Origin: an uncultured Gemmatimonadota bacterium | Lineage (GTDB): Bacteria; Gemmatimonadota; Gemmatimonadetes; Palauibacterales; Palauibacteraceae | DNA: 46,223 bases | Direction: 5' to 3' | Assembly: GCA_913043255.1 (NCBI GenBank) | Contig: CAJWLK010000005.1 | Coordinates: forward strand, 1-46,223 | Part shown: piece after piece, positions 9,118-17,892 of the stretch | Position numbering within the stretch: the stretch's first letter is position 1 | Layout: each line of letters opens with the position of its first letter | The notes under the pieces: generated by a model | What the model was told of the DNA's origin: nothing | The model's input: only the letters and a program-made list of their open reading frames with translations | Database searches by the model: none | Program-made: the position numbers and the translations under genes

Positions 9118-10184
9118 TACGCTGATTCCTTCGTATCAGAGGCCTTTGATGTGTTGTCTTGTTCCTCAAGTTTTCGAATGTGAAGATTGAGTCGGTCCGC
9201 CTCAGCACGTGACAGGACAAGAAGCTCATCGTTGGCTTCTACTACGACCATGTCGGATACCCCGATGAGAGTAGCCCGCAGCGATTCGGTCCAAACTACG
9301 TTTCGCTCAGAAGCAAGAAGCCGAGCAGCTCCAACCACAGAATTTCCACGGTCGTCAACGCCGCGAGATCGAGCTACTGCGGTCCAAACCCCGAGGTCAT
9401 CCCATTCAAAACGTGCTTCAGTAGCTGCTATACGTCCCGCTCGTTCCAGCACGCCCACGTCAATCGCAATTGGGTTTGCAACATCAAAAAAGCCTTGGAC
9501 ATCCCCTTGCGATAAAAGTGGGATTGCACGGTGAAGTTCGTGGGCGTGAGCCTCAACGGCAGTGAGTAAGTCCGCACAGTGCCACACAAAGATCCCGGAG
9601 TTCCAGAGGTAATCACCTGATTCGGCATAACGTTTCGCCGTTTCGATATCCGGTTTTTCAACGAATTTTTTTACTTCAAAAGAACTGCGGTCAAGTTCGT
9701 CCCCTAACTGCATATATCCATATCCAGTCTCGGGCCGATTAGGTCTGACGCCAATACAACACAGATAACCTTCTCTGGCACGTTGCATTGATTCTTCTAG
9801 CGTAGCTCGGAGCCCAGCGGGGGGAGAAATACGATGATCCGCGTGCATAGAGATCATCACAGCTCCAGGACTTTCGCGTTCAATCTCGTATGCAGCCCAA
9901 GCGAGAGCAGGTCCTGTTCCTTTCGCTTGTGGCTCTGCGAGTGAATCTACTCCTCGCCGATCGAGGCTGTCGCGCATTAAAGAGAGAAGTTGGGCAGATG
10001 CGATCACCCGTACACGAGACTCCCCTACCAATTGCACGGCACGGTCGAGGGTTTCATCGATAAGTGCAGTATCGCTAGCGAGAGGGAGGAACTGCTTAGG
10101 TCGCTGGCGTGTCGATGCCGGCCAGAAGCGACTCCCAACACCACCAGCGAGAATCGCAATGTACGCGTTTAGGTGCGCCGACAA
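9117..10184 (-). CDS. manC: Mannose-1-phosphate guanylyltransferase
   Basis: Cytosolic enzyme making GDP-mannose from GTP and mannose 1-phosphate, a donor for surface polysaccharide or protein mannosylation. The 355-residue protein has the nucleotide-binding loop ILAGGVGSRFWPAS (Gly14-Arg19), the lysine block RQRPKQFLPL, MHADHRI in place of the usual PADH, and FVEKPD. The C-terminal cupin isomerase domain of bifunctional ManC/AlgA proteins is absent, so only the transferase is expected. The start is TTG with GGGAGGAAGGG close upstream on the minus strand. It is first in the manC/GlmU-like/MBL operon, divergent from the lipoprotein gene at 10410. The promoter must lie within 10185-10330, but I could not define it. 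Confidence 0.9.
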   Translation of the reverse strand: MSAHLNAYIAILAGGVGSRFWPASTRQRPKQFLPLASDTALIDETLDRAVQLVGESRVRVIASAQLLSLMRDSLDRRGVDSLAEPQAKGTGPALAWAAYEIERESPGAVMISMHADHRISPPAGLRATLEESMQRAREGYLCCIGVRPNRPETGYGYMQLGDELDRSSFEVKKFVEKPDIETAKRYAESGDYLWNSGIFVWHCADLLTAVEAHAHELHRAIPLLSQGDVQGFFDVANPIAIDVGVLERAGRIAATEARFEWDDLGVWTAVARSRGVDDRGNSVVGAARLLASERNVVWTESLRATLIGVSDMVVVEANDELLVLSRAEADRLNLHIRKLEEQDNTSKASDTKESA

Positions 10185-10304
10185 TGCCCTTCCTCCCGTC
10201 CTGCCTGGGGCCTGGGTTTGGGCCCGGCCACCCGTCGCGAGCCAGATATCAAGGGCGTAAACTACCGTAGAGGTCGGGTCGGCGCTACGGCGCTCGACCT
10301 ACTG

Positions 10305-10333
10305 AATACAAAGCTAATCTTAGGGGGTATAAT
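10305..10333 (+). promoter_or_regulatory. Putative sigma-70 type promoter for lipoprotein-serS
   Basis: A perfect TATAAT (10328-10333) is preceded at 17 nt by AATACA (10305-10310), which matches the -35 consensus at three of six bases. It would start RNA near 10340, about 70 nt before the lipoprotein ATG. An inverted repeat AGGTCG/CGACCT lies just upstream (about 10271-10300) and could be an operator or be shared with the divergent manC. Confidence 0.45.
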
Positions 10334-10409
10334 TGTTTCATTGTAGCATCGTTTCTTGCTCCAAGACGACCTGAACGACAGTATTCGCGCCATGCTTAGG
10401 AAATACTTC

Positions 10410-10964
10410 ATGCGCCGGTTCATGCCACTATTTACATTTGTGGTTCTGATTGCTACTGCCAGTTGCGATGATCCATTTTCAATTTTCCTGCAAAATGTCC
10501 CGACCGAACCCAGTGAGACGACATTGTTCGACTTCATCGGCGGACGGCTTCAAGATCCTCCAGCCTATGACGTTATCTTTGCTAGTCCTGTCCGTGTTGA
10601 TCAAACTCGGAATTGGGATTTCCTTTTCCAGATCAGCACTACAGGGCCTGAGTTCCTTCCTTTTTCTGCTGTCACTGATAGCGTGACAGATTCGGGGCTT
10701 AAAAGGATGGAGGATTCTTTTGTAGGAGTGATTGAGGCGCCTATCGAGGGCTACGTCCTCTCCGAGCCGATGCCAATCTCAGTTGGTGATGTTTTGGTTG
10801 CAAGAAGTCGTACGGATGCTTCTTCATTCCTCTCATGTAGTCGGTATGCGAAGCTTGAGGTGCTTGATATTGATCTGTTGCAAGGAAATGTGACATTCCG
10901 GCACTTATCCAACCCTAACTGCGGAGATACCGTGCTCGAGCCAGGAAAACACGGCTCAATATGA
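10410..10964 (+). CDS. Putative lipoprotein of unknown function
   Basis: No family is recognised. From the ATG at 10410 the 184-residue product begins MRRFMPLFTFVVLIATASC: two arginines, a hydrophobic core and Cys19 after TAS. This reads as a lipoprotein signal peptide, although Thr at -3 is not ideal. The next residues are DDPF. The remainder is mostly strand-like, with Cys pairs (FLSCSRY, NPNCGDT) that could form a disulfide outside the cytoplasm. I chose this ATG because AGGAA (10398-10402) lies 7 nt upstream and the signal peptide starts there; ATGs at 10392 and 10422 are alternatives. It lies behind its own likely promoter and 40 nt before serS, with which it may be co-transcribed. Confidence 0.6.
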   Translation: MRRFMPLFTFVVLIATASCDDPFSIFLQNVPTEPSETTLFDFIGGRLQDPPAYDVIFASPVRVDQTRNWDFLFQISTTGPEFLPFSAVTDSVTDSGLKRMEDSFVGVIEAPIEGYVLSEPMPISVGDVLVARSRTDASSFLSCSRYAKLEVLDIDLLQGNVTFRHLSNPNCGDTVLEPGKHGSI

Positions 10965-11004
10965 GCCTCCCAGTGGGACGAGCACAGTTTTTGGAAGTAA
11001 CATC

Positions 11005-12327
11005 ATGATCGACCTAAAAGAACTACGGACTGCTCCTGAAGTGGTGATCGAGGCGATGGTACGTCGAGGGGATGACAAAGCGGAGCACTTAGTCCATGCC
11101 ACACTTCAAGCCGATGAGGAACGACGGCGACTGATTGGTGAAGTGGAGCTACGCAAGGCAGAACGCAATGCAGCCTCCAAAGCAATTGGTGCGGCAAAAG
11201 GTCGGGGAGAAGATTCAGACGCCGAAATTTTAGAGATGCAAAAGGTTTCATCGAGCATCAAAGTGCTCGATGCAGACTTGGCTCGTGTTGAGGCTGAGAT
11301 TAGAGACTGTCTCCTCCAGATCCCGAATGTGCCAGACGAACGTGTCCCACCAGGGGAAGAAGGAGATGGCCAAGTTCTTATCGAATGGGGGACACCTAGG
11401 GTTGATGAAGTGCCACCGCACTGGGAGCTCGGGGAGTCTTATGGTTATTCGGAAACAACAGGTTCACAGTATCCGGGTGGTCCCCCTCCTGCATTGGATC
11501 TTAAGCGTGGAGCCCAGATCGCGGGCACGGGGTTTCCGCTGCTTGTGGGTGGAGGTGCACGTTTAAGTCGTGCCCTTGTGCAATTCATGCTGGATCTCCA
11601 TGTCCGAGAACATGGCTATCTGGAGGTCGCCCCCCCGTTCCTGATGAATAGAGAGTCAATGACAGGAACTGGTCACATTCCAAAGTTTGAAGATGACGCT
11701 TACCGGACTGAGCCAGACGATCTTTTCTTGGTACCTACAGCCGAGGTCCCACTGACCAACCTCCACCGAGGCGAGATAATCGACTGTGCTGATTTGCCCC
11801 TTGCCTATGTGGCCCATTCGCCATGCTTTCGGCGAGAGGCGGGCGCTGCAGGTCGTGATACCCGTGGATTGCTTCGAGTCCACCAGTTTGACAAAGTGGA
11901 ACTCGTGCGTCTCTGTCAGCCTGAAGACTCGGTTGATGGATTAGAGCTTCTCACGCGTCATGCTGAGAGAGTGCTAGAGTTGCTCGAGCTACCTTACCGA
12001 CGGGTCCTGCTTCCAATTGGAGACCTCGGGTTCGCCAATGCCATCACTTATGATCTTGAAATCTGGGCTCCGGGAGTGGGGAGTTGGCTCGAAGTATCGA
12101 GTTGTTCATCCTATACGGATTATCAGGCAAGGCGTAGCAGCATTCGGTATCGGCCATCACCCGGTGATAGCCCACAGTTTTTGCATACCTTGAATGGCTC
12201 GGCGCTTGCGCTGGCACGTCTGATCGTAGTCCTGCTTGAAACCGGGTATCGTGAAGGCTTAGGCATCACTTTCCCCGAGGTCCTCCACCCGTATCTGGGG
12301 TTTGAGCGGCTTACCTCGATCTCGTGA
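11005..12327 (+). CDS. serS: Seryl-tRNA synthetase
   Basis: Class II aminoacyl-tRNA synthetase charging tRNA-Ser (and tRNA-Sec where present) in the cytosol. The 440-residue protein has the N-terminal tRNA-binding coiled-coil arm (about 30-105, rich in Arg/Glu/Ala heptads). The catalytic core includes TGHIPKFEDDAY, the TAEVPLTN serine-binding stretch, motif 2 CFRREAGAAGRDTRG and motif 3 near NGSALALARLIVVLLE. Length is normal for bacterial SerRS (about 420-430). It lies between the lipoprotein gene and the sensor kinase (30 nt downstream). I saw no T-box in the short 5' spacer. Confidence 0.96.
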   Translation: MIDLKELRTAPEVVIEAMVRRGDDKAEHLVHATLQADEERRRLIGEVELRKAERNAASKAIGAAKGRGEDSDAEILEMQKVSSSIKVLDADLARVEAEIRDCLLQIPNVPDERVPPGEEGDGQVLIEWGTPRVDEVPPHWELGESYGYSETTGSQYPGGPPPALDLKRGAQIAGTGFPLLVGGGARLSRALVQFMLDLHVREHGYLEVAPPFLMNRESMTGTGHIPKFEDDAYRTEPDDLFLVPTAEVPLTNLHRGEIIDCADLPLAYVAHSPCFRREAGAAGRDTRGLLRVHQFDKVELVRLCQPEDSVDGLELLTRHAERVLELLELPYRRVLLPIGDLGFANAITYDLEIWAPGVGSWLEVSSCSSYTDYQARRSSIRYRPSPGDSPQFLHTLNGSALALARLIVVLLETGYREGLGITFPEVLHPYLGFERLTSIS

Positions 12328-12357
12328 AAACCCAGCGAGAAAAGGGAGGCGTATGAC

Positions 12358-13575
12358 ATGAATCGCCGCGTCGCTGCCTTATTGGTTGCGGTTCTATCGT
12401 CGATGGTCCTCATGGCTTTCGTGATTTTCACACAACAGCAAGCTGAAGAACGTCGGCTTGATGCAGAGGTGTTCGCACGGATTAACGCGATCAGTATTGC
12501 GGCTTCGGCTGGAGATTTGACGGTTGAGGAAGCTAATGCTTTCTGGAACCGAGCGGGTGGTGAGATTCTCAATGAAATGAGTCGACTTCAAGTACCAGTG
12601 GTGATTACCGACACACTCGGTAATCCTCTGAATTATTCTCACCTACCAAATGACTTTCCACGGACACCAGAGGGAGGGTATGACCAAGAAGCTCTTCGCC
12701 AGTTTGCCCAGGACCTAGAAGAAACGAAGGGTCATTTCGATATTCCCGGAGGGCAGGTTCACTTCGGAGACCCGGCATTTTTGGGTCGACTACGGTTGAT
12801 CCCTTATCTGATAGCCGCATCGCTACTTGTAATTTTGGGTGGGGGCGGTTGGCTACTTTTCGCATCCTTTCGAAGCGAACGTGAGCGTATTTGGTCAGCG
12901 ATGGCACGGGAATCGGCGCATCAGATGGGTACACCTTTAAGCTCGCTGGTTGGGTGGCTCGAATTGATAGAGACACAAGACCACAGTGAACTTTATAGCA
13001 CTGGTGAGCTCGATGTGATTGATGAAATGGCAGCGGATGTAGAGCGACTACAGAAAGTCTCACGGCGTTTCGAACTGATCGGACGCAAGCCCACTCTTGA
13101 TTCAGTGTCATTGGGAACAACGGTTGAGCAGTTGAGAAGATATTTTAAGGTGCGCCTGCCATCACTCAGTATGGTTGGAAAAATTGATATTATCGTCGAT
13201 ATTGACGCCGATGCCCCAAAGGTTTTAGGGAACGCAACACTCCTTGAATGGGCTTTTGAAAACCTGATCAGAAATGCTGTCGATTCACTCGCCCCGGATG
13301 GTGGACGTATTGTCATTGCCTACCTCGGTCCCAATGGGAAGCGGGCAGTATACCGAGTGAGTGATACTGGGCCAGGTGTTCCGCCTTCTATTCGGGATAA
13401 AATCTTCGATATTGGCGTGACTACGAAGGAAAGAGGTTGGGGGGTGGGTTTGTCCCTGACTCGTCGTATTATCGAAGACATGCATAATGGGTTGATTCAA
13501 CTGGAAGACACTCGCCATTCCGCAAGCTTTCGTATAGAGATTCCGCAATCACGCGAAGGAAAGAAAAAAGTGTGA
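12358..13575 (+). CDS. Membrane sensor histidine kinase, orphan
   Basis: Inner-membrane two-component sensor kinase. The 405-residue protein has a first membrane helix at about 5-25, a periplasmic loop of about 115 residues without a domain I know, a second helix at about 145-170, and a dimerisation/phosphoacceptor segment with ESAHQMGTPLSSL (His188). The ATPase core shows an N-box (FENLIRNAVDSL), a G1 box (SDTGPGV) and a G2 box (GWGVGLSLTRRI). The residue after the His is Gln rather than the usual Glu/Asp; H-Q-x-G-T-P is a variant I associate with kinases of the Bacteroidota side. There is no HAMP domain and no response regulator in the window, so partner and signal are unknown. Its stop overlaps the helicase start (GTGA). 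Confidence 0.85.
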   Translation: MNRRVAALLVAVLSSMVLMAFVIFTQQQAEERRLDAEVFARINAISIAASAGDLTVEEANAFWNRAGGEILNEMSRLQVPVVITDTLGNPLNYSHLPNDFPRTPEGGYDQEALRQFAQDLEETKGHFDIPGGQVHFGDPAFLGRLRLIPYLIAASLLVILGGGGWLLFASFRSERERIWSAMARESAHQMGTPLSSLVGWLELIETQDHSELYSTGELDVIDEMAADVERLQKVSRRFELIGRKPTLDSVSLGTTVEQLRRYFKVRLPSLSMVGKIDIIVDIDADAPKVLGNATLLEWAFENLIRNAVDSLAPDGGRIVIAYLGPNGKRAVYRVSDTGPGVPPSIRDKIFDIGVTTKERGWGVGLSLTRRIIEDMHNGLIQLEDTRHSASFRIEIPQSREGKKKV

Positions 13576-15869
13576 TTTCTCTTCCTCTCAATCCCGAACA
13601 ACGAGAGGCAGTCGATCATCCGGAAGGCGCTCTTTTGGTCTTGGCCGGTGCTGGCTCAGGGAAGACGCGCGTACTGACAGCTAGGGTGGCCCGTTTAATC
13701 GAAAACGGGGTCGCTCCTGAGCATATTCTTGCAGTTACGTTCACGAATAAAGCGGCCACCGAAATGCGTGAGCGGATAGCAGAACTCATTAGTCACTCGA
13801 TCCATGGATTGTGGGTTGGAACTTTCCACTCAATTGCAGCACGCCTACTTCGGCGTGAGTCCTACCACACAAGTCGTGATCGTTGGTTTACGATATACGA
13901 CAAGGATGATTCTGCGCGGGCTCTCAAGGAAGTCATGGAGGCTCTAGGACACGACCCTAAGCGCTGGTCTCCACGTGCCGTTCAAAATCGAATTTCTTCA
14001 GCAAAAAATTCTTTAGTAGAAGCAGATCAGTACGCTTCCTCAGCCTTCGATGTATTATCCAGTGTCGTGGCAGATGTCTATCCGGCCTATGAAACCATGC
14101 TTAATCGCCGCAACGCGTACGATTTCGACGATCTCTTGCTTGAATGTGTAAAACTGCTTGAAGGAACAACGGATGTGGCAGATCGCTATGCGAGTCAATT
14201 CATCCACGTTCTAGTGGATGAGTATCAGGATACCAATCACGCTCAATATCGAATGGTGAAGGCATTCGCTGCACGCCATAGGAATTTATGTGTCGTAGGG
14301 GATGATGATCAGTCAATTTACGCTTGGCGCGGTGCTGACCTGAATAACATCCTCGACTTCGAACGAGACTTTGAAGGCGCTCATGTCGTGCGTCTTGAGA
14401 GGAACTATCGATCGACTCGTTCGATCCTCGAAGTCGCAAATGCCGTAATCGAATGCAATGTGGGGAGGAAGCCGAAGCGACTTCGAACGGAGCGAGAGAT
14501 GGGGCACCCCGTTCAGGTAGTCCACTGTGCTGATGAGCGTCAAGAAGCAAGTTGGGTGGCTAGTGAGATTGAAAGACTACTGACAACATATCGAGTCAAC
14601 AACTTTGCCATTTTGTATCGGACCAATGCTCAGTCGCGTGCCTTCGAGGAAGCGTTTCGTCGCCAAGGGCTCCCCTACAGGATTGTGGGGGGGGTTCCTT
14701 TTTACGAACGACGCGAGATTAAAGATGTGCTTGCGTACCTCCGGCTCGTAGTCAATCGCTCAGATGACGCTGCTTTTCAGCGGGCAATTATTTGGCCGCG
14801 ACGAGGTGTCGGAACCAAGAGCCTCAAGCGCCTCGCCGCATTGGCGATGCAACAGCAGAGGCCTTTATTCGAGATGGCGTGTCAAGTTGATGGGTTAGAT
14901 GGAATATCAAAAGTCGCGTGCCGAGGGCTGCGTAGGTTTACAGAAGGTTGTGAGGCTCTGAGGGCATTACTCCCAACCCTTACGGCGAAGGAGGCGTTGG
15001 AGAGTTGCATTGAAACTTTTGGCCTAGCCTCTGCTTTAAGCGAAGAGGAAGACGGGGCTGATCGGCTGGAAAACGTCAGTGAGTTGTTAGCTACCACTGC
15101 AATTTTTGTGCGAGAGAGTGTGGAAGATGCTGACCCTGAGGCATCAGATCTTGAACTCTATCTACAATCGGCGGCGCTACGCACAGATCTTGACGAGCAA
15201 GATTTTGATAGTGAGGCGATCACGTTTATGACTCTTCACAACGCGAAAGGACTCGAATTCCCGATCGTGTTTTTGACTGGATTGGAAGAAGGCTTGTTTC
15301 CTCTTACTCGCGCCCTCGAATCTGAAGGGGGGCTAGAAGAAGAACGTCGGCTGTTCTATGTGGGGGTGACTCGTGCAATGGACTTGCTTGCCTTGAGTTA
15401 TGTTGACCAGAGGTGGCGAGCGGGGATGCAGAGCCACTCAATTCCCTCCAGTTTTCTTGGTGAATTGCCCGCTGAACATCTCAGCAAGCGAGTGGTGGGT
15501 AGGTCGCGGCAAGGGCGATCACAGTCGCGAAAACAATTGAGAGGTAGCTTTAGAGGTTCCCCAAGCATAGGGCTGAGTCACGCTGTGCCGGGGGGGGCGT
15601 CGTTCTCGTGGCACAGAGAGACTCTTCAGCGCGCTGAAGGATCGGCCCGCGATGGTGGCCAAGAAGATGGCGAGGTTCGCTATGACTATGGTGATTCACA
15701 AGTCCCATTGGAACTTTCGCCTGGAGCGCGAATTGTACATCCTCAATTTGGCCTAGGTGAAATCGTCAAGATTTATGGTGTTGGACAGGAAATGAAGGCA
15801 GAGATCGATTTTGAAAAGGTAGGTCGTAAAAAAGTCTTGGTCGTCCATGCTGAATTGCGGCCTGCCTAA
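13572..15869 (+). CDS. ATP-dependent 3'-5' DNA helicase, UvrD/PcrA family
   Basis: Superfamily 1A helicase acting in nucleotide-excision or mismatch repair and in removing proteins or RNA polymerase from DNA. The 765-residue protein shows motif I LAGAGSGKT (Lys31), Ia TFTNKAATEM, II VDEYQDTN, III GDDDQSIYAWRGA, IV ERNYRSTRSIL, V TLHNAKGLEF and VI LFYVGVTRAM. A C-terminal Tudor-like domain (about 715-765: GARIVHPQFGLGEIVKI) resembles the RNA-polymerase-binding tail of PcrA/UvrD. The segment at about 630-700 is basic and low in complexity. It starts with GTG inside the kinase stop, so the two are translationally coupled. PcrA versus UvrD cannot be settled from sequence alone. Confidence 0.93.
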   Translation: MISLPLNPEQREAVDHPEGALLVLAGAGSGKTRVLTARVARLIENGVAPEHILAVTFTNKAATEMRERIAELISHSIHGLWVGTFHSIAARLLRRESYHTSRDRWFTIYDKDDSARALKEVMEALGHDPKRWSPRAVQNRISSAKNSLVEADQYASSAFDVLSSVVADVYPAYETMLNRRNAYDFDDLLLECVKLLEGTTDVADRYASQFIHVLVDEYQDTNHAQYRMVKAFAARHRNLCVVGDDDQSIYAWRGADLNNILDFERDFEGAHVVRLERNYRSTRSILEVANAVIECNVGRKPKRLRTEREMGHPVQVVHCADERQEASWVASEIERLLTTYRVNNFAILYRTNAQSRAFEEAFRRQGLPYRIVGGVPFYERREIKDVLAYLRLVVNRSDDAAFQRAIIWPRRGVGTKSLKRLAALAMQQQRPLFEMACQVDGLDGISKVACRGLRRFTEGCEALRALLPTLTAKEALESCIETFGLASALSEEEDGADRLENVSELLATTAIFVRESVEDADPEASDLELYLQSAALRTDLDEQDFDSEAITFMTLHNAKGLEFPIVFLTGLEEGLFPLTRALESEGGLEEERRLFYVGVTRAMDLLALSYVDQRWRAGMQSHSIPSSFLGELPAEHLSKRVVGRSRQGRSQSRKQLRGSFRGSPSIGLSHAVPGGASFSWHRETLQRAEGSARDGGQEDGEVRYDYGDSQVPLELSPGARIVHPQFGLGEIVKIYGVGQEMKAEIDFEKVGRKKVLVVHAELRPA

Positions 15870-15916
15870 GGAGTGTTTTTTTATCGTAGGTTGTCTTAAG
15901 AGACATTGGACAAATC

Positions 15917-16381
15917 TTATCCGCGCCGGATGTCACCGATCTTTCGTTTCACCCGTGATACCTGCTTTCCGCCGCGTCTTAAACCCCTCAGGAGAGAAGC
16001 TGTTGATAGGAATGTTTCTTCGGCTTCATCTTGAACGACCTCTAATAGCGCGGCAATCTCGGCGACCCGATCCTCGACAAGTTCAACAACGTTTCTTGTG
16101 GACGCACTTGCATGTCGAACCGTTTGCCCAACCTCGTTCGCATCGGTTTGAAGACGGGATGCAATTTGGCGGGCTTGTTCACTCGCACGCTCAATGTTGG
16201 AGAGTATTGGTTGGAGGCGTGCATTGAGTTCGCTCGCAGCATTGGAGATCTCACGTAGGGGCTCACGAACCTTCCTGATTAGGCTGATTGTGTAAACGAG
16301 ACCAACAAGGATTGCCCCGGCCAGCACTATCCAGAGCCCCATTCCTATTGTGATTATAGTTTCGTAGGTGCTCACATCCAC
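15917..16381 (-). CDS. DUF948 family membrane protein
   Basis: A 154-residue protein with one N-terminal membrane helix (about 10-33), followed by a long amphipathic helical region with regular Ala/Glu/Val heptads, probably a coiled coil (about 40-130), and a basic tail ending RGLRRGGKQVSRVKRKIG. This layout fits the DUF948 family, which has no established function and is often linked with cell-envelope or general-stress genes. It is transcribed divergently from murA, sharing a spacer of 212 nt, and converges with the helicase gene with a 47-nt gap. I found no good terminator in that gap. Confidence 0.75.
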   Translation of the reverse strand: MDVSTYETIITIGMGLWIVLAGAILVGLVYTISLIRKVREPLREISNAASELNARLQPILSNIERASEQARQIASRLQTDANEVGQTVRHASASTRNVVELVEDRVAEIAALLEVVQDEAEETFLSTASLLRGLRRGGKQVSRVKRKIGDIRRG

Positions 16382-16593
16382 TCCCTGCCGATTTTCTTGT
16401 CGAACTCGTCCATGTTAGAGGAGCCTACGGCGCCCATAGCATAAGAACAAAGAGTATAGGCTTGGCTCTGTAGGGTCTCAACAGCGTTTGCCCTGTCTCC
16501 CCAGGCGACTACTTTCGAACCTCTTGGCAAGTATTGGGTAAATATAGTGAGAATCGAGATAAAGAGGTCCAGTGTTGGGAGAGGAGTGCGCGG

Positions 16594-17892
16594 GTGAGTT
16601 ATTTTCGCATTATCGGAGACAAGCAACTTTCCGGCACCTTTACTCCAGCAGGGAATAAGAATGCCGCCCTCCCAATCTTAGCCGGTGCTCTTCTAGCTAC
16701 CGAATTAGTTCGGGTTGAGAACGTTCCTGAAATTCAGGACGTTGAGACGCTTTTGGAGCTTCTAAGATCCATCGGAGCTGAAGCTGATTGGGTTGACCCC
16801 GGTGTGGTTGAGGTCTGCGCATCTGATTTGGAGGGTGGTTCACGACTTGACCCTGAACTGGCGGGTCGGATTCGTGCGTCAGTACTCCTTGCAGGTCCGT
16901 TACTCGCCAGACTCGGCGCTTTTGAACTTGCACAACCGGGTGGAGACTTTATCGGCCGCCGCCGACTAGACACACATTTGCTTGCCCTCCAGTCGTTAGG
17001 GGCAAACGTGGATGTTGGGGCCGGATACTTCCTCTATGCAAAAAATGGGCTTCAAGGCACTTCAATCTTCCTTGATGAGCCATCGGTCACGGGGACAGAG
17101 AACGCTATTCTCGCCGCTGTAACCGCTTCTGGTACCACGGAGCTTCGCAACGCTGCTACTGAACCACACGTCCGAGACCTTTGCGATTTTCTTCAAGTTT
17201 TGGGTGCGCGGATCGCGGGTATTGGTACGAATACATTAACAATCGAAGGTGTTGAAACACTGGGTGGAGGCACGTTTCGACTTGGCTCAGATCACATTGA
17301 AGTGGGTAGCGTCATTGGGTTAGCAGTAGCGACACGCTCAACACTCGAAATTACGGATGTGAGTCAACGAGATTTTGATCCTCTGCGGGTCGGATTCCAG
17401 CGCTTGGGGGTCACATTTCAGTGGGATGGTGATCGACTATTAGTTCTTGGGGATGCGGATTTGGAGATCCAACCTGATGTCGGAGATCAGATACCGAAAA
17501 TCGATGATGGTCCTTGGCCTGCGTTCCCTGCAGACTTGACCAGTATTGCATTGGTGGCAGCTACACAATGTTGTGGGACCATCCTTATCCACGAGAAGAT
17601 GTTTGAGTCTCGCATGTACTTTGTTGATAAGGTGGTGGCTATGGGTGGGCGTGTGGTCCTCTGTGATCCACATCGTGCGGTCGTTGTAGGGCCTTCAATG
17701 CTTCGAGGATCTCGGTTGGAGAGTCCCGATATTAGAGCAGGAATGGCATTGGTAATCGCTGCACTAGCGGCTAAAGGGAAGAGTCAAATCCATAATGTTA
17801 GGCAAATTGACCGTGGTTACGAACGAATCCACGAGCGTCTAGCCGAGCTCGGTGCTGATATCGACAGGGTGTCCGAGGGAATCGAGTTTTGA
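16594..17892 (+). CDS. murA: UDP-N-acetylglucosamine 1-carboxyvinyltransferase, Asp-type active site
   Basis: First committed enzyme of peptidoglycan synthesis: transfers enolpyruvate from PEP to UDP-GlcNAc. The start is GTG with GGGAGAGGAG (from 16577) upstream, giving 432 residues; an in-frame ATG at 16534 would add an unlikely N-terminus. Conserved parts include AGNKNAALPIL, RIRASVLLAGPLL, the PEP loop QPGGDFIGRR, WPAFPADL, and RAGMALVIAAL with IDRGYERI. In the loop, Asp118 (codon 16945-16947) stands where E. coli has Cys115, the residue alkylated by fosfomycin. Known Asp-type MurA enzymes (Mycobacterium, Chlamydia) are active and resistant, so intrinsic fosfomycin resistance is expected. 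pgeF follows directly. Confidence 0.94.
   Translation: MSYFRIIGDKQLSGTFTPAGNKNAALPILAGALLATELVRVENVPEIQDVETLLELLRSIGAEADWVDPGVVEVCASDLEGGSRLDPELAGRIRASVLLAGPLLARLGAFELAQPGGDFIGRRRLDTHLLALQSLGANVDVGAGYFLYAKNGLQGTSIFLDEPSVTGTENAILAAVTASGTTELRNAATEPHVRDLCDFLQVLGARIAGIGTNTLTIEGVETLGGGTFRLGSDHIEVGSVIGLAVATRSTLEITDVSQRDFDPLRVGFQRLGVTFQWDGDRLLVLGDADLEIQPDVGDQIPKIDDGPWPAFPADLTSIALVAATQCCGTILIHEKMFESRMYFVDKVVAMGGRVVLCDPHRAVVVGPSMLRGSRLESPDIRAGMALVIAALAAKGKSQIHNVRQIDRGYERIHERLAELGADIDRVSEGIEF

Noticed and set aside
10965..11004. T-box leader before serS (and before hisS, 39819-39905)
   Set aside because: Both spacers are too short and lack the T-box sequence and a terminator.
15870..15916. Terminator between the helicase gene and DUF948 (T-run at about 15875-15881)
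   Set aside because: No stable stem precedes the T-run on either strand; only short imperfect pairings are found.
16524..16548. TTGGCA...TATAGT as murA promoter
   Set aside because: The spacer is only 13 nt, too short for a sigma-70 type promoter.
16372..16626. Open frame of 84 codons on the minus strand between DUF948 and murA
   Set aside because: It crosses the divergent promoter region and the start of murA, has no family likeness and no SD; treated as chance.
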